The notes under the pieces are model-generated. The model worked only from the letters and a program-made list of their open reading frames with translations. It did not search any database and was not told the origin of the DNA. A stretch of 64,000 nucleotides of DNA from CAZXEU01 sp964639665 (lineage in GTDB: Bacteria; Bacteroidota; Rhodothermia; Rhodothermales; Bin80). The stretch lies in the NCBI GenBank assembly GCA_964639665.1, contig CAZXEU010000045.1, forward strand, positions 1 through 64,000. The letters are read 5' to 3'. Within the stretch, counting starts at the first letter, position 1; every line of letters begins with the position of its first letter. Below are positions 43,345 through 52,170 of the stretch, piece by piece. The translations under genes were made by a program, and so were the position numbers.

Positions 43345-46344
43345 CTATCTGAGTGAATGGAGGTACGTTACGACATCAACCAGGTCCTCGCGGGACATCA
43401 GCGGTGTGAGATCCGGCATGAGAGACTGCTCAAGCCGCTCCGACGTCAATACTTCCGTTCGGGCAATCGTTCGCTCGAGGCCCGGTGCCATGCGCAGCAC
43501 CACATGATCAGGGCCTGCACCTACTTCATAGCCCGTCACCTGAGCTCCGTCCAGAAGCGTGAGTCTGAGCCCCTCGTAGCCGTAACTGATGCCCGCCGCC
43601 GGGTGCAGTATCGCCACAAACAAGGCCTCCTCGGTCAGTTTTGATCCGATGCCGGACAGGCTTGGCCCGAAGGTCGAGACACCGTGGCATTCATTGCAGA
43701 AAGTGGCGTACACAACCTCTCCGCGCTCGGCATTGCCGGCCGCAGCGACGAGAGAGCGCAATGGCGGCAGGGGCCGGGCATTTCGGTCAGTAGGCAGGCC
43801 CAGCAGCTGTTCTGCTTCCCTTCTCACTTCCACGGACCAAACGTTCAGAAGAACGCTCGCCGCGCTGGATGCCAGTGGTTCAGGCAGGCGGCCGTTCCGC
43901 GCCAGGCCCAGCAACCGCTGCTGGCCTGCAGCCGAACGCGCAAGCGCTCGCGTGGCCTGGCGGCGCACATCTGCGGCATACTCCTCGGACAACATGATCT
44001 CTTCCAGCAGTTGCTGCGCAGCAGGCAGGCCGATGCCTTGAAGAAGACGCACTACGGAGGCCGTCTGACCTTCCGCAATGGCCTCCCTGAACGGATCTGG
44101 GCCGCGAAGCGCAAGAAGCGCGCGGGCAGCGCGTTGCTCCAGCTCCGGCGTGGCCCCGCCAAAGGCCATCGCATGCAGCTCGCCCGCAGAACCCCCATTC
44201 CCGAAGCGTTCCACCAGGTCGAGAAACGCCGGGCTGCCCGCGTTCAGGTGCAGGGCCTCGGCAAGCAGCACAGTGTCAACGGGTATAGCCGCCAGATGCC
44301 GTAGCGCCCGGTGGAGTTGCGCAGCGCGGTCTACCCGCACACCCACCAGGACATCCTGCAGGAGCGCGTGCTTCTCCGGGCCTCCGTGGAAGTCGAACGC
44401 ACGAAAATACCGATCTCGCTCGGACATATTCCGCGTGGTATCGCTTGCCAGCCGGGCAAGAAAGGGCAGCGCCCTGGTCGTGCGGGCCCGCCAGATTATA
44501 TCCCGTCCCGCGGGCGTGTCCCACTCCTCTTGCGTTTCCAGCCACGCGGGAAAAAACCGATCCCACTGGCCCTCTGCCCCGATGCCCAGCGCCTCCAGGT
44601 ACCACCGATCCGATCCATCGTGTCGTTCAGCCAGATCCGCCCAGGCCCGCGCGGCCTCAGGGTGGGGACTCCCCCGCAGCGCAAGTGCCGCTTCACGCCG
44701 AACGCGTGCGGACGTATCCCGCGCTTGCTCCGCTGCCAGCGGCGCCATTGCGATGCCCAGACTTCTGGCAACGCGCAAGGCGGTTGCCCTGAGATCGGGG
44801 TCAGGATCCCTCAGGGCATCTTCCAGGTGGCTTTTTCGAAGCCTGCCCAGCAGCCAGAGCGCCCGTGCCCGGCGGCGGGAATCCCCATTTTCCCATAATT
44901 CAACAAGTGCTTCTTCGGCTCCGGCACCCCATTCCTCCAGAGAGAGAAAGGCCTGCGCCTGCGCATCCATATTGGGATTTGCAAGCGCCCGCACAGCGGC
45001 TTCCGGCGTTTGGTATGCCGGCGCGGCCACTTCATACTTCGAATCGGGCGGTGCCACGCGGTAAATGCGCCCCCGCTGCTGATCCACGGCCTGATTGCCG
45101 CCGACCGTTGCATCATACCAGTCCGCCACAAACAGGGAGCCATCAGGTGCCACGGCTACATCGGATGGTCTAAACCACTGGTCACGCGGGCTTCGCAGGA
45201 TATCAACCACCCTAGCCCGATAGCCCGCCCCGCTAACGGTCAACGGATATGCCCTGACTACGCCGGGAGATGCGTCCGCATGTATCAATTGGCCCCGAAA
45301 TGGCTCCGGCAGCAGCTCGCCCTCGTAGACCGCTATGCCGGCTGGAGATCCTGCGCCGGTTATGAGCACATTAGGCACGACGCCCGGATCCCGCTGGTGC
45401 CAGTGCCGCGCAGGGATCTCGTCGTGCATGCCGGTTCTGGGCATTCTCCAGTGGGCACCCGTTACTTCGTCGAGGTACCCGAAATTGCCTCCTTCCATCA
45501 CATAGACAATGCGCGCAGCACGGTTGCCGTCATCGTCGTTGTCGCTCTGCCACATCATGCCGTAGGCATCCACGGCCACTTCGTAGCTGTTGCGAAAGTT
45601 GTGGGCGAGCACTTCCACGTTCGAACCATCAACTGCGGACCGGAATACCATGCCTTCACGGTAAAGGCGGCCGGAAGCGATGACGGAACCTGTAGCACTT
45701 GCTGCCACCGGCCTCCCGTCGGAATCCATCAGCTGGCGACCCGCATTGCCGTAGTTGAAGTAGAGCTTCCCGTCCGGCCCGAACACGAAGGCATGGACGC
45801 CGTGGTCATCCTGCAGGCCGCCAATCCCCGTAAACAGCGTGTCCTTGCTGTCAGGACGGTCATCACCGTCATTGTCCGTGAAGACGAATACATGCGGGCT
45901 GCTGGACACCAGAACCCGGTTTCCGTAGACCAGTATCCCCAGCGCCGCGTCTATGTCGCTTCCCTGGTAGTAGACAACGCGTCTGTCTGCCGCGCCGTCG
46001 CCATCCTCGTCTTCCAGAATCACGATCCGGTCTCCCATTTCCTGGACCGCGTGATGGGGATTGTAGTCCGGCCTGTAGTTTACGGCCTCGCATACCCAGA
46101 CCCTTCCGCGGTCATCGATGGCCAGATTGGTCGGGTTTACAATCATCGGCTCGGCGGCAAAAAGCGTGGCCGCAAGGCCGTCTGCTACCTCCAGATTCTC
46201 CAGGGCGAATTCGGGCGCCCTTCTCGGGTCATCCGACCCGAGGTCCACGTCCGGCAGGCTGCGGCCGCAGCCCGCGCACAGTGACACCAGCATTACCGCA
46301 AGGGAAAAGCAGATGTAGGGCCGCTTGTCGCAGGGGACCGCCAT
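43345..46344 (-). CDS. PVC-type dehydrogenase-HEAT-cytochrome c lipoprotein
   Basis: About 999 residues. The ATG chosen gives MAVPCDKRPYICFSLAVMLVSLCAGC, a lipoprotein signal. Order: six-bladed PVC dehydrogenase propeller (MIVNPTNLAIDDRGRVWVCEAVNYRPDYN, ILEDEDGDGAADRRVVY, FTDNDGDDRPDSKDT, HAFVFGPDGKLYFNYG), HEAT-like repeats (about 480-830) and a C-terminal cytochrome c with CNECHGVSTFGPSLSGIG. Unlike the protein at the left of the window it has no SGNH domain. It likely oxidises a sugar or alcohol outside the cytoplasm and delivers electrons to the respiratory chain. Coupled to a PhyH dioxygenase gene 2 bp downstream. An ATG 40 codons upstream is possible but not signal-like. Confidence 0.9.
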   Translation of the reverse strand: MAVPCDKRPYICFSLAVMLVSLCAGCGRSLPDVDLGSDDPRRAPEFALENLEVADGLAATLFAAEPMIVNPTNLAIDDRGRVWVCEAVNYRPDYNPHHAVQEMGDRIVILEDEDGDGAADRRVVYYQGSDIDAALGILVYGNRVLVSSSPHVFVFTDNDGDDRPDSKDTLFTGIGGLQDDHGVHAFVFGPDGKLYFNYGNAGRQLMDSDGRPVAASATGSVIASGRLYREGMVFRSAVDGSNVEVLAHNFRNSYEVAVDAYGMMWQSDNDDDGNRAARIVYVMEGGNFGYLDEVTGAHWRMPRTGMHDEIPARHWHQRDPGVVPNVLITGAGSPAGIAVYEGELLPEPFRGQLIHADASPGVVRAYPLTVSGAGYRARVVDILRSPRDQWFRPSDVAVAPDGSLFVADWYDATVGGNQAVDQQRGRIYRVAPPDSKYEVAAPAYQTPEAAVRALANPNMDAQAQAFLSLEEWGAGAEEALVELWENGDSRRRARALWLLGRLRKSHLEDALRDPDPDLRATALRVARSLGIAMAPLAAEQARDTSARVRREAALALRGSPHPEAARAWADLAERHDGSDRWYLEALGIGAEGQWDRFFPAWLETQEEWDTPAGRDIIWRARTTRALPFLARLASDTTRNMSERDRYFRAFDFHGGPEKHALLQDVLVGVRVDRAAQLHRALRHLAAIPVDTVLLAEALHLNAGSPAFLDLVERFGNGGSAGELHAMAFGGATPELEQRAARALLALRGPDPFREAIAEGQTASVVRLLQGIGLPAAQQLLEEIMLSEEYAADVRRQATRALARSAAGQQRLLGLARNGRLPEPLASSAASVLLNVWSVEVRREAEQLLGLPTDRNARPLPPLRSLVAAAGNAERGEVVYATFCNECHGVSTFGPSLSGIGSKLTEEALFVAILHPAAGISYGYEGLRLTLLDGAQVTGYEVGAGPDHVVLRMAPGLERTIARTEVLTSERLEQSLMPDLTPLMSREDLVDVVTYLHSLR

Positions 46345-46403
46345 CGGAGCCGGCGCCCGCAGTACGCCAAGACAGGCAATCGCCCGCCGGGCGGACGCGG
46401 CAG

Positions 46404-46432
46404 TTGCGAATTTCTTCACATTCAGGTATCGT
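46404..46432 (+). promoter_or_regulatory. Possible sigma-70 promoter for the MFS gene
   Basis: TTGCGA, 17 bases, TATCGT, matching four of six positions in each box and lying about 50 bases before the MFS start in the divergent region. By eye only. Confidence 0.3.
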
Positions 46433-46482
46433 AAGGAGCGCCTCAACGGCCCTTTCATCACCACCCAAACCCCAATGCTACC

Positions 46483-47934
46483 ATGTCCGGTTCTGTCAAG
46501 CGTGACAAGCTATTCTACGGCAGTTGTCTGGCCCTCCTTACAACGGCGTTCGCGTTTACGGTTATTACCGGGATCGCATTCTCGGTAAAGCAGGAATTTA
46601 CGCTCACGAATGCTCAGCTGGGCGTGTTTACCGGCGTTTTCTTTATCGGCTTCACCATAAGCCAGGCAATCTTCTCGCCGCTTTGCGACATCATCGGTAT
46701 GCGTGCCATCGTTCGCGGAGCTTTTGTCGGCCACATCTCCGGAGCGATCCTCATAATGGTCGCGCAAGGCTACGGCATGGCCGTGGCGGGCTCGCTTATG
46801 GCAGGCCTGGGCGCCGGGCTTGTCGAAGCCGGATGCAATCCGCTGGTGGCGGCGCTCTACCCGGACAACAAGACGCCCAAGCTGAACCACTTCCACATGT
46901 GGTTTCCGTACGGCAATTTGTTGGCAGCCATAATCCTCACGCTCGTATTCGCGCAGCTTGGTATCGGCTGGCGCGGGCAATTGATGCTCATTCTGATTCC
47001 GGCACTCGCCTACGGTGCGATGATGCTCATGGAGGCGTTTCCGCCAACCGAGGGTGTCAGCGCCGGCGTCTCCGTGGGAGAGTCATTCAAGGCGCTCTTT
47101 GCGCCCATCATGCTCATCATGATGCCAATGATGCTTCTGACGGCTTCCATGGAGCTGCCTCCCAGCAGTTGGGTGCCGGCCGTATTGCAGGCTGGAGGCA
47201 TAAACGGGCTCCTCGTGTTCGGATTCGTCTTCGGCATCATGGGCACGTTGCGCCTGTTGGCCGGCCCTGTCGTTCGCGCGCTTACGCCGACGGGGATACT
47301 TCTCGCGGGAGCAATCCTGGCCACGGTGGGCCTTTATCTCTTTAGCATGGCCGAGACCCTGATCATGGCCTTCGCCACCGCCGCCATCTGGGCGGTCGGC
47401 ATCGCATACTTCTGGCCCACCATGCTCGGCTTCATTTCGGAGCGCAACCCCAAGAGCGGGGCCCTCGGTCTCGGCGTCATGGGCGCGGTAGGCATGCTGG
47501 CTTCCTTCCTGGTTACTCCGTGGCTGGGAGATATTGCGGACAGGGAAGGACACGGCCAGCTGCCGCTCTCCGAAACCGTGGCCGTATTCGACCAGGTCAT
47601 GCGAGACTTTCCGGACATTGCAGAGACGGCGGGCGATCAAGCCGGCGACATTGAATTGACCATGGACGTCACCGATGCGGTCCTGGCCCAGTATGACGAG
47701 ACCGGCTCCCTCCCGGAGGGTGAAACGGCCCAGGCCCTGCGTGAGATTATCAGAACCGGCGCCGATTCACCGGCCGTTGGGGACGCAGCTGCAATCCTGA
47801 ACCCCGCCGATAACTATGGTGGCAGAAGGTCCTTCCGGACGCTGGCACCGGTCGGCATCATCCTCATTATCGTATTCGGCATCCTGTTCATTCGTGACCG
47901 GATGGCAGGGGGCTACAGGCCCGAGAAGCTTTAG
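46483..47934 (+). CDS. MFS transporter
   Basis: A 483-residue major-facilitator permease with about twelve hydrophobic segments starting at CLALLTTAFAFTVITGIAFSV. The loop after TM2 reads SPLCDIIGMRAIVRG, and TM4-5 carry GLGAGLVEAGCNPLVAALYPDNKTPKLNHFHMWFPYGN, like the sugar-transporting FucP/glucose branch. Unusual is a hydrophilic, acidic segment of about 90 residues between TM11 and the last TM (VFDQVMRDFPDIAETAGDQ onward). It diverges from the PVC dehydrogenase gene, so uptake of that enzyme's product is a reasonable guess. Its stop overlaps the convergent FAD/Fe-S gene's stop by 4 bases. Confidence 0.92.
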   Translation: MSGSVKRDKLFYGSCLALLTTAFAFTVITGIAFSVKQEFTLTNAQLGVFTGVFFIGFTISQAIFSPLCDIIGMRAIVRGAFVGHISGAILIMVAQGYGMAVAGSLMAGLGAGLVEAGCNPLVAALYPDNKTPKLNHFHMWFPYGNLLAAIILTLVFAQLGIGWRGQLMLILIPALAYGAMMLMEAFPPTEGVSAGVSVGESFKALFAPIMLIMMPMMLLTASMELPPSSWVPAVLQAGGINGLLVFGFVFGIMGTLRLLAGPVVRALTPTGILLAGAILATVGLYLFSMAETLIMAFATAAIWAVGIAYFWPTMLGFISERNPKSGALGLGVMGAVGMLASFLVTPWLGDIADREGHGQLPLSETVAVFDQVMRDFPDIAETAGDQAGDIELTMDVTDAVLAQYDETGSLPEGETAQALREIIRTGADSPAVGDAAAILNPADNYGGRRSFRTLAPVGIILIIVFGILFIRDRMAGGYRPEKL

Positions 47935-50861
47935 GTCCGCAGAGCATCGCTCAGGATTTGCGCCGGATGCTTTGCCTGCCGGGCTGTGCCGTGTGCTATC
48001 TGATGCCGGCAGCTTGTGCCCGCGGCGGCAATAAGTGTATCGCTGCCCGCCTCTCGAACGGCCGGCAGAAGCCGCCGCTCCGCCATCTTGATCGACAGCT
48101 CGTAGTGCTCGCGCTCGTAGCCAAACGAGCCGGCCATGCCGCAGCAGCCGGAATCGACCTCGTGCACGGTATAGTTAGACGGCACCGAGAGCGCACGGTG
48201 GCTGGGCGCCAGGCCAACGAGCGCCTTCTGATGGCAATGGCCGTGCAGCAGCACCTGCGCTCGGTCCTCCGTAAACAGATCGGTGAGGCCTTCTTCTTCG
48301 TCGGTGCGCGCGATGAATTCTTCGAAGAGCTCGGCATGCCGGGCCACCAGGGCGGCCTTCTCGTCACCGGGCAGAAGGTAGAGGTATTCGTCCCTCAGCG
48401 AGAGAATACAGCTGGGCTCCAGACCCACAATGGGAATGCCGGCCTCCGCATAGGGAGCCAGGCAGTCCACCGTGCTCCGCGCCGCAGCGCGCGCCTGGCG
48501 CACCAATCCCTTGGAAATCATGGGCCGGCCGCAGCAGCGGTGCCCGGGAAGCACAACTTCGAACCCCGCCGCCTGGAGCACGTGAACAGCGCTTTGGGCG
48601 ACCTCCGGCTCGTTGTAAGTATTGAACGTGTCGTGAAATAGCACCACCTTGCGCCGGCTCTCCTGGCGCCTGCGCCGAAACCAGGCAGTAAAGGGCTCAG
48701 CGGCAAAGGCCGGCAGAGCCCGATGGCGGCTAATACCCAGGGTCTTTTCCATAAGGGCCCGTACCATGCCGTTACCGAGAATGCCATTGATGGCCGCGGC
48801 CCAGGGCCCCGAACCAAGACGGCTGGCGGTGGCAATGTTGCCGAACAGGCGCGCGCGCAGCGGCACACCGTTGGCCTCGTGATACTGGGCCAGGAATTCG
48901 AGCTTGATCTTGGCCATGTCCACCGAAGAGGGACACTCCGCCTTGCACGCCTTGCATTCGATGCACAGGTCCATGACCTCGTACATCCGCTTGCTGGTCA
49001 ATTCTGCATGCGGCAGCTTGCCGGAGATCGCAGCGCGCAAGGCATTGGCGCGTCCACGCGTGGAATGCTCCTCCTCCCGGGTAGCCATAAAGCTGGGACA
49101 CATGGTGCCTGCCGTAAGCTTGCGGCAAATGCCGGCGCCATTGCACATCTCCACTGCACGGTCAAACCCCTGGTCTTCGCTGAAATCCACGTGCAGTGGT
49201 AGGTCGATGACGCCATAATCCGGCCCGTAACGGAGGTTTTCGCCAACGTGAGGCGCGTCGACCACGTTGCCCGGATTTAGAATGTTGTCGGGGTCAAACG
49301 TCCGCTTGACGTGCTGGTACAGCCCGTACAGGTCGCTGCCGAAGAACCGCTCGTTGATCCAGCTCCGGGCGCGTCCGTCTCCGTGCTCACTGGAGAGGGC
49401 ACCCCCGTATCCGTGCAGCAGGCCAACGGTAAACTCCATGATCTCCGGAATCTTGGCGATTTCTGCCGCAGACTTGGTATTGACCAGTGGCCGAATGTGC
49501 ACGCAACCGGCGCTGGCGTGCGCATAGTAGGCAACCCGCGTGTCCAGACCCCGGCAGAATTCGTCGATCCGGGCGACATAGTCTGCGAGGTGCTCGGTGG
49601 GCACGGCCGCATCCTCGATAAAGGGGATGGGCTTGTGATCACCCTTTATGCTCATAAGCAGACCCAGGCCGACCTTCCGCACCGTCCAGACATCCCGCTG
49701 TCGGGACGGCTCAAGCACCGGCACCACGTGACCTGTGTGGTGCGACTGCAAGTGCCCTGCCAGTTGCTCCACCTTCGCTCTCAATTCATCGGCAGATTCG
49801 CCGTAGAATTCCGTAATGAGTATACAGTCGGGCTCTCCTTCCACGAAGGTGCGAAGCAGCCGCGCGTACTTGGGCACTTCGCGGCAAAGGCGAATGCCCA
49901 GATTGTCGAGCAGCTCTACGGCGGAAGGCCCGACTTCCAGGATGAAGGGTACGGCAGACAGTGCCTCGGAAAGGCTGCCGAAATGGACTATGCCCAAACC
50001 CTTGTGCGCGGGAACGGGGACAAGACCCAGCGTAACGTCCTCGATGACCGCGAGCGTGCCCTCCGCTCCGCAGACAAGCCGGGCAAGGTTGAATCTCGGG
50101 TCCTGCGCAACCTTGAAGGAGACACCTTCGCCGACGAACCGGTCCAGGTTGTAGCCGCCGCACCGCCGCCAGTGCCGCGGCGTGCCCTTCCGGATGATTT
50201 CGCGATGCTCTTCGCTGCGGGCAAGAGCGGCAACGGCGCGGTATATCTCACCTTCCCGGCCACTTCGCGTGCAATGGCTCTCCACCGCAGCATCCTCCAC
50301 CGCGCCGAACCGGACCCTCGACCCGTCGCTCAGGATAACGTTCATGGCCAGCACGTGATCTGCCGTCATGCCATAGCAAATCGAATGGCTCCCGGTCGAA
50401 TTGTTGGACACAATCCCGCCCATGGCCGCCCGGTTGCTGCTTGCCGGATCGGGCCCGAACTGCAATCCCAGGGGCTGCAGGTGGAGATTCAGCTGGTCCA
50501 GTACCATTCCCGGCTGCACGCGAACCCATCGCTCTGCCGCGTTGACTTCCAGCATCCCGTTCAGATGGCGTGTAAAGTCCATCACCAGGGACTCGCCAAC
50601 AGCCTGACCGGCCAGGCTGCTGCCTCCCGCGCGGGGAAGCAGCGTGATGCCGTATTGGGCGGCAAGGCTTACGGCCGCATGAACATCCTCGCAGGTTGCG
50701 GGCATCAGCACGCCGTGGGGCATTGCCTGGAATATGCTCGCATCCGTGCTGTACAGCACGCGGCTGTACGCGTCTGTGCGCACGTCGCCGTGCGTTCGTC
50801 TGCGCAGGGCTGCCAGAAAGTCTGGCAGCGCACGGGCATTTCTTTCCGAATTCAGGCTCAC
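47931..50861 (-). CDS. FAD-linked oxidase / Fe-S (CCG) fusion, D-2-hydroxyacid dehydrogenase type
   Basis: About 976 residues in two halves. N-terminal FAD-binding oxidase: PRAGGSSLAGQAVGESLVMDF, FGPDPASSNRAAMGGIVSNNSTGSHS, and a C-terminal cap ending GDGRARSWINERFFG. C-terminal Fe-S part: CNGAGICRKLTAGTMCPSF, a ferredoxin motif CIECKACKAECPSSVDM, then two CCG domains (HRCCGRPMISKG, SGCCGMAGSFGYE). Related proteins (YdiJ/GlcD-GlpC-like) oxidise D-2-hydroxyglutarate, D-lactate or glycolate. The GTG start fits the conserved N terminus; longer in-frame starts overlap the upstream sorbosone-dehydrogenase gene. Cytoplasmic or membrane-associated. Could serve the sugar-acid pathways here. Confidence 0.9.
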   Translation of the reverse strand: MSLNSERNARALPDFLAALRRRTHGDVRTDAYSRVLYSTDASIFQAMPHGVLMPATCEDVHAAVSLAAQYGITLLPRAGGSSLAGQAVGESLVMDFTRHLNGMLEVNAAERWVRVQPGMVLDQLNLHLQPLGLQFGPDPASSNRAAMGGIVSNNSTGSHSICYGMTADHVLAMNVILSDGSRVRFGAVEDAAVESHCTRSGREGEIYRAVAALARSEEHREIIRKGTPRHWRRCGGYNLDRFVGEGVSFKVAQDPRFNLARLVCGAEGTLAVIEDVTLGLVPVPAHKGLGIVHFGSLSEALSAVPFILEVGPSAVELLDNLGIRLCREVPKYARLLRTFVEGEPDCILITEFYGESADELRAKVEQLAGHLQSHHTGHVVPVLEPSRQRDVWTVRKVGLGLLMSIKGDHKPIPFIEDAAVPTEHLADYVARIDEFCRGLDTRVAYYAHASAGCVHIRPLVNTKSAAEIAKIPEIMEFTVGLLHGYGGALSSEHGDGRARSWINERFFGSDLYGLYQHVKRTFDPDNILNPGNVVDAPHVGENLRYGPDYGVIDLPLHVDFSEDQGFDRAVEMCNGAGICRKLTAGTMCPSFMATREEEHSTRGRANALRAAISGKLPHAELTSKRMYEVMDLCIECKACKAECPSSVDMAKIKLEFLAQYHEANGVPLRARLFGNIATASRLGSGPWAAAINGILGNGMVRALMEKTLGISRHRALPAFAAEPFTAWFRRRRQESRRKVVLFHDTFNTYNEPEVAQSAVHVLQAAGFEVVLPGHRCCGRPMISKGLVRQARAAARSTVDCLAPYAEAGIPIVGLEPSCILSLRDEYLYLLPGDEKAALVARHAELFEEFIARTDEEEGLTDLFTEDRAQVLLHGHCHQKALVGLAPSHRALSVPSNYTVHEVDSGCCGMAGSFGYEREHYELSIKMAERRLLPAVREAGSDTLIAAAGTSCRHQIAHGTARQAKHPAQILSDALRT

Positions 50862-50877
50862 GGGACCGGTCTTGTGC

Positions 50878-52146
50878 TTATCCTGTGTAGACGATGCGCC
50901 AGATCCTGCCGCGCCGGGAATCAGACACGTACAGGGAGCCATCAGGCCCCGTCGCCAGGCCCGTGGGGCGGGCTTCGGCCAGGCTGGAGGTGGCGACGGT
51001 TTCCAGGCCGGCAAATCCGTCCGCAAACACTTCGAATGTGCCGGTCACCTGTTCGCCCTGCATGGGCAGAAACACGACATTGTAGCCGCGCTGCTCAGCA
51101 TCCCGGTTCCAGGATCCGTGAAAGGCCACAAATGCCCCGCCGTGGTAGCGCTCCGGGAAGTGACCCTCGCCGTAGAACAGCAGATCGTTCGGTGCCCAGT
51201 GCGCCGGAAACGCATAAACCGGATCCTGCGCATCGGCGCAGCGTCCGGTTGCCTGCCCGTCCCCGCCGTATTCCGGACTGAGCACCTTCTTGCCCGTCTG
51301 GCCGTCAAAATAGCAGTACGGCCAGCCGAAATCCGCGCCGTCGCTCAAGACTAGCAGCTCCTCCGCCGGCAGCTCGTCGTTCTGTGCCGCATTAAACCTA
51401 TCGGGCCAGAGACGGTGCAGGTCGTCCCTTCCGTGTTGGACCACGTATAGCCTGTCCACTTCCGCGTGCCAGGAAATGGCAACACTGTTGCGGATCCCGG
51501 TGGCGTACCGGTGGCCGTCGCCCATTCTGGTCTGGCCCGGCACGTCTGCCAGAAAGCGCCACACGCCCGCATAGTCGTCCAGAAGCGGACAGGGGTCCAT
51601 ACCTGCCGATCCCGGCGTCCTGCGCTCGGCCTGGCAGGCATTGGACGGGGCCCCGATGTTGACGTAGATGTTGCCCAAGCCGTCGAAATCAAACGGCTTT
51701 ACCGCGTGGCTGGGCTGCGCCGGGAACCCGGAAACCATCGCTTCGGGCGAAGACCGGGGCACCAGTTCATCCGCAGCCAGGGCGTAGCGCACTATGGACG
51801 TGTCCGAGGCAAAATAGAGATGGCCGCCCCGCAGCCCTATGCCTGTGCCCCCCACATCTCCAAAGTAGGAAACCACATCCGATCTGCCATCACCTGTCGT
51901 GTCCCTCAGCGCCGCAATGGCACCGGAATCTGTTGCCTGCCGCAGCGCTACGTATACATCCCCATTGTCGCGCACGGCTAGGTGGCGCGCGCGACCCAGG
52001 GAATCTGCAACCACGACAGCGCAAAAGCCTTCGGGCAGCACGAGGCCGTCATTGTCGGCCGCGCACGCGAAAACCGGCGACTCGCCCGGAGACCGGCAGC
52101 CCGCAAGCACCATGAGAATACCTGCGCAAGAGAAAATGGTCTTCAT
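50878..52146 (-). CDS. Sorbosone dehydrogenase-like PQQ propeller lipoprotein
   Basis: A 422-residue exported lipoprotein (MKTIFSCAGILMVLAGC). The rest is one glucose/sorbosone dehydrogenase-type six-bladed propeller: LPEGFCAVVVADSLGRARHLAV, KPFDFDGLGNIYVNIGAPSNAC, GHRYATGIRNSVAISWHAEVDRLYVVQHGRDDL, DGADFGWPYCYFDG, GAFVAFHGSWNR and EARPTGLATGPDGSLYVSD. Predicted periplasmic aldose or sorbosone oxidation with PQQ. It lies 24 bases after ruvB and 16 bases before the FAD/Fe-S gene, so the three may share one transcript. Confidence 0.9.
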   Translation of the reverse strand: MKTIFSCAGILMVLAGCRSPGESPVFACAADNDGLVLPEGFCAVVVADSLGRARHLAVRDNGDVYVALRQATDSGAIAALRDTTGDGRSDVVSYFGDVGGTGIGLRGGHLYFASDTSIVRYALAADELVPRSSPEAMVSGFPAQPSHAVKPFDFDGLGNIYVNIGAPSNACQAERRTPGSAGMDPCPLLDDYAGVWRFLADVPGQTRMGDGHRYATGIRNSVAISWHAEVDRLYVVQHGRDDLHRLWPDRFNAAQNDELPAEELLVLSDGADFGWPYCYFDGQTGKKVLSPEYGGDGQATGRCADAQDPVYAFPAHWAPNDLLFYGEGHFPERYHGGAFVAFHGSWNRDAEQRGYNVVFLPMQGEQVTGTFEVFADGFAGLETVATSSLAEARPTGLATGPDGSLYVSDSRRGRIWRIVYTG

Positions 52147-52170
52147 ATTCGAATCGGTATCGGGTTTCTG

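Noticed and set aside
49311..51281. Plus-strand open frame of 656 codons
   Set aside because: Antisense to the FAD/Fe-S dehydrogenase and sorbosone dehydrogenase; no domain motifs.
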